Shown here piece after piece: positions 55,958-64,000 of a stretch of 64,000 nucleotides of DNA. Origin of the DNA: Conchocele bisecta (Eukaryota; Mollusca; Bivalvia; Lucinida; Thyasiridae); the NCBI GenBank assembly GCA_029237695.1, contig JAQRGA010000057.1:1-64000 (forward strand), written 5' to 3'. Every line of letters begins with the position of its first letter. Position 1 is the first letter of the stretch. Made by a program: the position numbers and the translations under genes. The notes below the pieces were generated by a model, which worked only from the letters and a program-made list of their open reading frames with translations, did not search any database and had not been told where the DNA came from.

Positions 55958-56150
55958 CTTGTATTGTCTTGTGTTCGAACATGTAGTGCGGTTTTGCATG
56001 CTTAAGAATGGTAACTTGGTTATTTTCTAATGTGCCATTTTCGGGTAATTTTAATTGTTTTCCTCAAATCTCTTGCTTTCTACGTTTGAATTTTGTTTTC
56101 TAGAGCCCTTGATCTGAAAAATGATCACACAATACATTTACAGAGATCTG
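55958..56150. other. Spacer
   Basis: No feature recognised. Confidence 0.3.
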
Positions 56151-56382
56151 GCGCGCGTTTCACTAAATTTCGTACGACTAAAAAGTGCAAAATTATGATA
56201 TTCTATAAGTTTCACATTAACAAAGTTTTCTTGTAAACAATTATTGGATTTACATTTATTGAGCATAGGCTGCATATGCAGCCTATGTTCAATAAATGTA
56301 AATCCATTAATTGAAATTTCCAGACGATCCGAAATTTGCACTTACGAACATTTTAATCGTACGAAGTTTAGTGAAACGGGCA
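56151..56382. mobile_element. Family B foldback MITE, copy 7
   Basis: GCGCGTTTCACTAAATTTCG and inverse ends; central palindrome AGGCTGCATATGCAGCCT complete. Confidence 0.85.
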
Positions 56383-57098
56383 CGTGTTTGACAACAAGGA
56401 CATGTAGACAGTTGATGTCAATGTACATTCTGCTATGTTGCATATTTACAGTTTCAGCAAGCCTAAATCGATGTCATCACACATGTTTGTATGTGCAAGT
56501 ATATATGGCACATAAGACGTCTGCGACCAGCATACGGTCCCAGGTCAGCACGCGTAGTGTGATCAGAACATATACCCTCAACTTTTGACGCCATTATGAA
56601 AAATATTGTACATTTTGTCAACGTTTTTAATGAAACTACGCAGATGTTCGAAGGGACAAAATCACATGGCGTGTCTCATTATTATCATGCCCGCGAACAC
56701 ATGGATTCGGCTGGCTTTGGCTTTCTTTGCTACTGCTATATAAACTATACACGTGTTCCAGCTGAGGTCGGATACGACCTCGTATTGTACATAAAGTATG
56801 TTCCACACAGTCATCGTACCGAATATTCTATGTATTTCATCACGTGAACGATAATTTCAATACATATAATAATCGAGACACGACATGTGATTTTGTACCT
56901 ACGGACATCTGCGATATTTCATGAAATATATTTACAGAAAATGGCATATTTTCCGTAAACAACATCAGAAGTTGAGACAAATTCCCGAGTACATGCGTAA
57001 TATAATTCCGTAATCCCGCATGTACTCTGAATTTTTGTAAACGTATTTTATGAAATTATGCAGATGTCTGAAGGTACAAAATGGCATGGCGTGTCTCA
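56383..57098. repeat. Family K foldback region
   Basis: Direct and inverted copies of GCAGATGTTCGAAGGGACAA with AATCACATGGCGTGTCTCAT occur near 56640-56680, 56885-56925 (inverse) and 57060-57098. The segment between the last two is an imperfect palindrome around AACATCAGAAGTTGAGAC. Confidence 0.6.
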
Positions 57099-57630
57099 TA
57101 TGTTACCATGCATCACTTCTCACTACACTGTGAGCATTATCACTGCATGTTACAATCTGATCATATGTTACAACGCACCACTTCTCACTACACTGTGAGC
57201 ATTATCACTGCATGTTACAATCTGATCATATGTTACCATGCACCACTTCTCACTACACTGTGAGCATTATCACTGCATGTTACAATCTGATCATATGTTA
57301 CCATGCACCCACTTTCTTCATACACTGTGAGCTTTATCACTGCATGTTTTACAATCTGATCTTTATGGTTTTACCCATGCACCACTTCTCACTACACTGT
57401 GAGCATTATCACTGCATGTTTACAATCTGATCATATGTTACCATGCACCACTTCTCACTACACTGTGTGCATTATCACTGCATGTTACAATCTGATCATA
57501 TGTTACAACGCACCACTTCTCACTACACTGTGAGCATTATCACTGCATGTTACAATCTGATCATATGTTACCATGCACCACTTCTCACTACACTGTGAGC
57601 ATTATCACTGCATGTTTACAATCTGATCAG
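57099..57630. repeat. Tandem array, 65-bp unit, about 8 copies
   Basis: Unit TTACAATCTGATCATATGTT, ACCATGCACCACTTCTCACT, ACACTGTGAGCATTATCACT and GCATG. It starts within the right end of family K, which contains ATGTTACCATGCA. Confidence 0.9.
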
Positions 57631-57664
57631 GGTCCACCCGTTACTGAGCTAAAGCAACCATTCT

Positions 57665-57908
57665 GGGACCCGTTTCACTAAACTTCGTACGACTAAAATG
57701 TTCGTAAGTGCAAATTTAGGATCGTCTGTAAATTTAAATTGATGGATTTACATTTATTGAGCATAGGCTGCATATGCAGCCTATGCTCAATAAATGTAAA
57801 TCCAATATTTGTTTACAAGAAAACATTGTTAATGTGAAATTTACAGACTATCATAATTTTGCACTTACGAACATTTTAGTCGTACAAAGTTTAGTGAAAC
57901 GGCCCCCA
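57665..57908. mobile_element. Family B foldback MITE, copy 8
   Basis: GACCCGTTTCACTAAACTTC and inverse ends; both arms nearly perfect. Confidence 0.85.
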
Positions 57909-58689
57909 GATGTCTCTAAAGAATAGTTCAGAATCATACTATTATGTTTTCACAGGGATTTGACTTTCTTTGGTACTGCAATAAACTGTATAGTTTTAGT
58001 AGCAATTGTACCAAAGAAAGTGGAAAGGAAGCGGAATCTCCACTGTTGCATACTGGTAAGTGTGACAGTGGTCATGTTGGTACATTCAACCATACTACAG
58101 TGCAACCTGTCAGGCGACTCCCACGCTGTCCGGTTTATACACGTTCCACTGTATTTCTCGAATATGAGCGCCCCAAGACATTTTGGCATGCTTTACAATC
58201 ATGAACATGCATTAACATCAGACGTAAATGTCAGTGAAACCAATCTAATTAAGCAAACAAATTCGTTCTCGGTGTCCGGTTTAGAGAGGTTCCACTGTAT
58301 GTCCATTTGTTTCGCTACTTCTTATTCTACGGAACCATTCAGTCTATCAGTTTCTGTTACTGTATACACAGTAGCTACAATAATTCGATGTTATCGACGG
58401 CTACAATTTGACACATTCAGAAAATGTGAGCAACCGAAGTGCATACCCAAACCTGTTACATGTAGGTCAACATTTAGTAAACTGTATATTTTATACCTTT
58501 AAACAAATAATCCTTGATGTAATAGAACAGGAAAATCATTTTCCCATGGAAGCTATCTGTTCTCTTTCTGTTGTTCAACATTCAACATAACGAAATGAAG
58601 CTTTCAAATTTACAAGATATACATGTAAACGTCAGATATACACATTGACACGGTTAAATAACCAAGTTATGCATGTGTATGTTCTTTAT
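57909..58689. repeat. Small hairpins with pogo-like motifs
   Basis: ACTTTCTTTGGTAC and its inverse at 57961-58023 form a hairpin. ACAGTGCAACCTGTCAGG and GTTTATACACGTTCCACTGT (58097-58155), and later GTTTAGAGAGGTTCCACTGT (58277), are pogo-like termini. A 180-codon plus-strand frame runs across all of them and is therefore not a gene. Confidence 0.55.
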
Positions 58690-59625
58690 TATACCCCCGC
58701 AACGAGTTTTGGGGAGAGGGGGGGGGGTATACTGGAGTCAGGTTGTCCGTCCGTCCGTCCGTCCTTCCGTGCGTCCGGACGTCCGTGCGTCCGTAAACTT
58801 AACATCAGAGAAATATTGTTATAACTTCTATTTCCTTCATCTAAAATTCTTAATATTTCACACATGCATTCCTGTAAGGCTCCAATACCATGCTGTGCCA
58901 AATCCATGACCGTCCAACCCCCGCTGGTCCCAATGTCAAGGTCAAATACTTAGTCTCTTTACAAAACTTAACATCAGATAAATAAGTTATAACTTCTATT
59001 TCATTCATTGAAAATTCTTATTATTTCACTTGTGCATTCCTCTAAGGTTGTACTATCATGCTGTGACAAATCTACGACTGTCCAACCCCCGCTGATCCCA
59101 AGGTCAAGGTCACATACTTAGTCTCTTTACAAAACTTAACATCAGAGAAATATGTTATAACTTATATTTTTTTCATTGAAAATTCTTAATATTTCATATG
59201 CTGTGACAAATCCCCGCTGATCTCGAGGTCAACGTCACATACATACCGTATAACCTCGAATTAACGCCCCCCCCCCCCCCCGGCCCCCCCCCCCCCTCCT
59301 AATAAACGCCACCCCCCACCCCCCCCCCCCAAATTAAAAAAAAATAAATACCAATGACGCCAATTTCAAACACAAATAATCCTTAAATCCTTACAGAGAA
59401 ATCGCGTATAACTTCTATTTCTTGCTCGGATCTGCTTCACATTTCACACACTCATTGCTCCAATGGACCTCTACCACCCTGTGACAAATTCACGTTCATG
59501 CCGCTCGCGCTAATCTCAGAGTCAAGGTCACAAGCCCACACATTTGGAAATTTTTACATATTTTAGGGGTACCTGGGCCTACGCGGGGGGTATTCCGTAA
59601 GCCTCGCTTACTGACCAATCTAGTT
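58690..59625. mobile_element. Dispersed element of TACCCCCGCAACGAG type
   Basis: Begins ATACCCCCGCAACGAGTTTT with a G run and TATACTGG, then (GTCC)n. It continues as about three copies of a unit near 168 bp (AAACTTAACATCAGA...AACTTCTATTTC...CCAACCCCCGCTG) and ends near ACGCGGGGGGTATTCCGTAA. C runs at 59268-59330 sit beside CCGTATAACCTCGAATTAAC. Confidence 0.65.
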
Positions 59626-60176
59626 AATAATGTCTTGACAGTTTTATATCGCTAACATATCAAACACGCCGGATAACCGATTGCAAAAATCACGCTTCCA
59701 TGTGTTACATTAAAGAGATGGGGTTAACTGGTTACCCTCGCGAGAGGTATGAAGCGGGGTAGCAATTGTGTTTCTATATACACAGGCGTACTATATTGAA
59801 AGGGTTTATTTGTTGTCTTCAATCGTTCACGTTTTCTCACGTCGTCACGTCAGTTATATCAATGCCATTACCGTCTTGGTAAGCTGAAAGTGACGCATAC
59901 TGACGTACCATGGCCATGGTGTTACATTAGAGGTGTAGATGGTACCTCAGAAGACACATTTCACACAAACAAGCTGTCTGATACATCTAGGAATACAGTA
60001 GCAACTTGTCATTTGTCATACACGTGCGTTTGTCGGCTAACTATTGCATTTGCATGTCATAGTTCAATGATGTCGCGGAAATGTCATGCTAAATTTGAAT
60101 TGTCCATACAGTGCCTCCTCATATCACAATATGTATAAGTTTGTGTTCTCATATTGTCGCTATCGCTCCCTCGCAT
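59626..60176. other. No gene supported
   Basis: Featureless apart from an 82-codon plus-strand frame without domain features. Confidence 0.4.
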
Positions 60177-60383
60177 TTTATTCCTTAAAATGTAATATGT
60201 GAACAATAACATATTTATAGTTCAACCAAGTGTACAATGAAATATCCCATTCGAGTATTGATTTTCCATTTCCCACATGTGGAACAGTTAATCATTAACT
60301 CTGGTAATATAGAACTTATTGGTGGTAAACGTTGCACTATGTGGAATAAGTAGAGCACAATGTTGCCAAACGATTGGCTTAGC
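60177..60383. repeat. Family I repeat, copy 2
   Basis: Shares text with 46313-46592 as described there, lacking the extra hairpin. It directly adjoins the family L element. Confidence 0.65.
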
Positions 60384-60398
60384 ATCAATTCAAAAAGG

Positions 60399-60890
60399 TA
60401 CATGCCCACTCAGTAGGCACACAATGTTCTTTATAGGTAATAAATAATTGTATAATTGTGTCACTATTCGACCAGTTCTAAAAATTACGAGTGCACTCTA
60501 TACAGATATAATCATTTAGTAATATTTAGTTTACTGATAGTGACTCGCGGTGGTATCAGGTTATTTTAATATGCAAATGAGACATGGTATTTTTAAATTA
60601 TTTGTACTCATTAAATGCGTCACCTGAAAAACAATACTTTCGACATATTATAAAGTATGATCATTGCACATCAAACAATACATACAGAGAATAAATAGTA
60701 TTGTCCGTTAACATTTTAAGGAAACACGGTTATTGCCCCTGAATATCAGTGTGAAAATCTACGTCTGATATAAAATGTCTATCAATATGTGGGATAATGG
60801 TGAATGAATGTTTATTTTGCCAGAAAATGTCTCAGATGATGTCTCTGATATAAAGAACATTGTGTGCCTATACTACTGAATGGGCATGTA
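60399..60890. mobile_element. Family L MITE
   Basis: Inverted ends of about 37 bp: TACATGCCCACTCAGTAGGC with ACACAATGTTCTTTATA, and the inverse at 60849-60890, which has a 4-base insertion. No ORF. Confidence 0.8.
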
Positions 60891-61089
60891 CATTTAAAGT
60901 GGTAATTGGGTTCACATCACATCACCACTGTCCTTAGTAAAAAAAAAAAAAAAAAAAAAAAAAACCGTGCACAACGTGGACATTCACGACACTTTACTGT
61001 CCATCAAGGACTTGATACATTACACAAGGATTTGTACAATTTATATGTCTATGTTTCTGCATTACAGTTAGGATACACAGGTGAAAGTT
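60891..61089. other. Spacer with poly(A) run
   Basis: About 25 A at 60940-60964. No retroposed gene is recognised next to it. Confidence 0.5.
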
Positions 61090-61257
61090 ATTATAGGAAT
61101 GAATGGCCTTTTTGTGGAATTTATCGGGGTATAAACTTGGAAAAGTCGCGGGAATACTGGACGAAGGCCGGAAGGCCTCGTCCAGTATTCCCGCGACTTT
61201 TCCAAGTTTATATCCCCGATAAATTCAACAAAAAGACCATTCATTCCTTATAATTCC
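61090..61257. mobile_element. Near-perfect hairpin, arms about 80 bp
   Basis: From TTATAGGAATGAATGGCCTT through ATCGGGGTATAAACTTGGAA and CGCGGGAATACTGGACGA to the inverse. The loop is only a few bases (GGCCGGAAGGCC). Confidence 0.8.
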
Positions 61258-62479
61258 AGCATTTGAAATAAATCCATCAAGAAAATGTGTGTTATTTTCC
61301 GTTTTCTTAAGAATTATTTTAAACTGCGCCTCACGGTTACGGAAAGTAGTTCGGCATATGGGAGTTTACTGGGATATAAATTTTGGACAGAGACTTGCTA
61401 CGGGCCAATCAAATGTTAGGGAATTGTGTAAATATTTTTGTTGCAGGAATTATATGTCTATGTTTCTGCATTACAGTTAGGATACACAGGTGAACAAAAC
61501 GTAGCAGGAATGTTAAAAGGGTTACAATTATCCTACTTTTGTTTGGTTTAGAAACCGCAGTAAAATGCCGCGAAAATACATTGAACATAAAAAGAAAGAA
61601 ACAAACAAAGAACCGCCACTAAAAGGCCTTTATATAGGTTTTTGGGGGTTTCATTGGAAGGCGTCAACAATGTTGAACGTATATACAAATGTTGAATATC
61701 TTGTGATCCGTTAGTCGGATCATCACCACATTTCATAAATAGCTTCCTCACATTGATGGCTATCAATCAGTGTGCTTCATGTAGTTGGGGTCATTATAAG
61801 CTAGGTGTAATGATACTGTATGTTAATGGTTGAAATGCAATCATAGCAAAACCACAGGTGTTTGAACAGGTGGTCAGTATGTTGGTGTCATATGGGTATT
61901 TTGGGTATATTTGGGTAGATTTCGTTGGTTTTGGGTAATTTACATAGTTTTGTGCAATTATTAAAGCTCAATCATTGCACACGGCACGAATTGTCAATTA
62001 TCTACACATTCAGCGTTCTGAACTTTCGGACACGTTTTATACTGTCAAAATACCCGCAAAGAAACACTTCTAGTTATACGTGTAATTCGCGTGAGGTGAC
62101 GTCAATTGTATGTTGGTAAAAATGCACCCAAACCACCAGATATCCCGAAATAAGCCATAACACACCGAAATATGAACCGTTCTTCAAGAACCTGTGAGAC
62201 AAAACTGTCTAAATCAGTCACCCTGGGGACCGCCCACTGCGTTCGGTTTAGAGATTCCACTGTATTTCAATCGACTGCCAGATCCATTTAAGCCAGACAA
62301 AAACGATGCAACAACAACAACAACAACGACACAAGACAATTAATGCACTTGTAATACAATTTATTTAGGAGAAAAACATGAATTACTTTCAGTAAACAGC
62401 GTTGAAAATTCACACAAAACTCAGAGCTCATGCGGAATTAAAATCTGCAACTACTAAAATGTTTTTCATTGTTAAATTA
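61258..62479. other. No gene supported
   Basis: TATATGTCTATGTTTCTGCA and TTACAGTTAGGATACACAGG near 61040-61080 recur at 61452-61492, a direct duplication flanking the hairpin. A single pogo-like motif GTTTAGAGATTCCACTGTA lies at 62245. Otherwise featureless. Confidence 0.45.
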
Positions 62480-62718
62480 TTAACCCTTTGAACCCGAAAG
62501 CACGCTATAGCGGCGTACATAAATAATGCAGATCCAGATGAGCCGGCTCATGTTGAGCCGTCTCATCAGGATCTGCACATTTTTGGCTAGAACATTTCAG
62601 AACAAAAACAGCCCTTTTTCATAAATGGACTAGTCTGAAAATCATTTGTGACAGTTAGATTGATTGCAAAATTAAAATATCAAAATTAATTATAGTTACT
62701 TAGGGGTGAAAGGGTTAA
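62480..62718. mobile_element. Family G piggyBac-like MITE, copy 2
   Basis: TTAACCCTTTGAACCCG to GTGAAAGGGTTAA; hairpin GATCCAGATGAGCCGGCTC / GAGCCGTCTCATCAGGATC; interior matches copy 1. Confidence 0.8.
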
Positions 62719-63023
62719 TCGACGTCATTTACGGAACATATCGCTGTCGAAACCAATGTCAGTGAAATACGGCGATGCGATAAGGGATGTAATTCCAGAG
62801 CCCATATACATAAAGAATACCCGACTAGTGTATTTTGATATCAAGTTAAAATTAGGCAATGCTAGGAAATGTGTAGGAATACAGAGGCTTGCAGAGGAAT
62901 TCCTACGGTTTGCGAGCCGAGCCGGATAAACAGCAGTAGCCTGTTTTGCAGTGATGAACATTCATTGTTGGTGTGTAGTCAGAGATACATAACAGAGATA
63001 CATAACAGAGATACATAACAGCG
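62719..63023. repeat. Spacer with short AGAGATACATAACAG repeats
   Basis: Three copies of about 14 bp at 62981-63022 lead into the 53-bp array. Text near 62770 (GGCGATGCGATAAGGGATG) resembles the family L relic near 27990. Confidence 0.5.
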
Positions 63024-64000
63024 GTACATGCCCACCCAGTAGTCACAAACTGTTCTTTATATCAGAGACATCATCTGTACATGTCCACCAGTAGACACAA
63101 AACTGTTCTTTTATATCAGAGACATCATCTGTACATGTCCACCCAGTAGACACAAACTGTTCTTTATATCAGAGACATCATCTGTACATGTCCACTCAGT
63201 AGACACAAACTGTTCTTTATATCAGAGACATCATCTGTACATGCCCACCCAGTAGACACAAACTGTTCTTTATATCAGAGACATCATCTGTACATGTCCA
63301 CCCAGTAGCACAAACTGTTCTTTATATCAGAGACATCATCTGTACATGCCCACCCAGTAGACACAAACTGTTCTTTATATCAGAGACATCATCTGTACAT
63401 GTCCACCCAGTAGGCACAACATGTTCTTTATATCAGAGACATCATCTGTACATGTCCACCCAGTAGTACAAACTGTTCTTTATATCAGAGACATCATCTG
63501 TACATGTCCACCCAGTAGACACAAACTGTTCTTTATATCAGAGACATCATCTGTACATGTCCACTCAGTAGTACAAACTGTTCTTTATACCAGAGACATC
63601 ATCTGTACATGTCCACCCAGTAGACACAACATGTTCTTTATATCAGAGACATCATCTGTACATGCCCACCCAGTAGCCACAAACTGTTCTTTATATCAGA
63701 GACATCATCTGTACATGTCCACCCAGTAGACACAAACTGTTCTTTATATCAGAGACATCATCTGTACATGTCCACCCAGTAGACACAACATGTTCTTTAT
63801 ATCAGAGACATCATCTGTACATGCCCACCCAGTAGTACAAACTGTTCTTTATATCAGAGACATCATCTGTACATGTCCACACAGTAGCACAAACTGTTCT
63901 TTATATCAGAGACATCATCTGTACATGTCCACTCAGTAGTACAAACTGTTCTTTATATCAGAGACATCATCTGTACATGTCCACCCAGTAGACACAAACT
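63024..64000. repeat. Tandem array, 53-bp unit, about 18 copies, continuing past the right edge
   Basis: Unit TACATGTCCACCCAGTAGAC, ACAAACTGTTCTTTATATCA and GAGACATCATCTG. It equals the terminal 53 bp of the right inverted repeat of the family L element at 60399-60890. The open plus-strand frame at 63421-63729 is a by-product. Confidence 0.9.

Noticed and set aside
57960..58502. 180-codon plus-strand open frame
   Set aside because: It runs through a hairpin and two pogo-like terminal motifs and has no conserved domain.
60906..61253. Open frame with poly-lysine
   Set aside because: The lysines are the poly(A) run and the rest is the hairpin at 61090-61257.

Overview
The window looks like animal, and most probably bivalve-mollusc, nuclear DNA (inference). 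It is AT-rich, nearly all non-coding, crowded with foldback elements and tandem repeats, and carries spliced Cys-rich exons, Tc1, pogo, hAT and piggyBac-like elements, a LINE, a Penelope-like element and tRNA-derived SINEs. No prokaryotic or viral gene organisation is visible.

The only host gene I can support is on the minus strand, spread over about 44 kb. Read 5' to 3' (right to left) it has two 114-nt exons of LDL-receptor class A type (46138-46251, 28723-28836). These are followed by Cys-rich exons of EB-module type: 26740-26892, 25498-25626, 23450-23581, 21634-21768, 19540-20201 (five modules), 18242-19038 (six modules), 14767-14898, 12804-12967, 11210-11350 and 9827-9973, with a possible terminal exon at 2268-2431. 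Nearly all have AG/GT borders in phase 1-1. The promoter and first exon were not found. Three in-frame stops and two or three one-base losses leave open whether this is a decaying gene, a null haplotype or an error-bearing assembly.

The rest is repeat. 1-6 kb: a truncated Tc1 at the left edge, and a second Tc1 nested in a foldback element. 6-10 kb: a pogo-like MITE and a LINE reverse transcriptase broken by two insertions, one of them a 1.3-kb palindromic compound element. 10-30 kb: the exons, separated by MITEs. 30.8-38.8 kb: an 8-kb array of a 32-bp satellite. 39-46 kb: a 44-bp array, foldbacks and a 45-bp array. 46-53 kb: LDLa exon, MITEs, a 0.9-kb spacerless palindrome and a Penelope-like 3' fragment. 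53-64 kb: 83-bp, 65-bp and 53-bp arrays, the last built from the terminal repeat of a MITE present 2 kb away.

Recurrent families are labelled A-L so that copies can be compared: A (twin palindrome, 11 copies), B (8), C (3 plus a core), D (3), E (3 plus a relative), F (3), G (2, piggyBac-like), H (4), I (2), J (3), K (2) and L (1 plus a relic and a satellite). Copy boundaries are read by eye and are good to a few bases at clear termini, less elsewhere.
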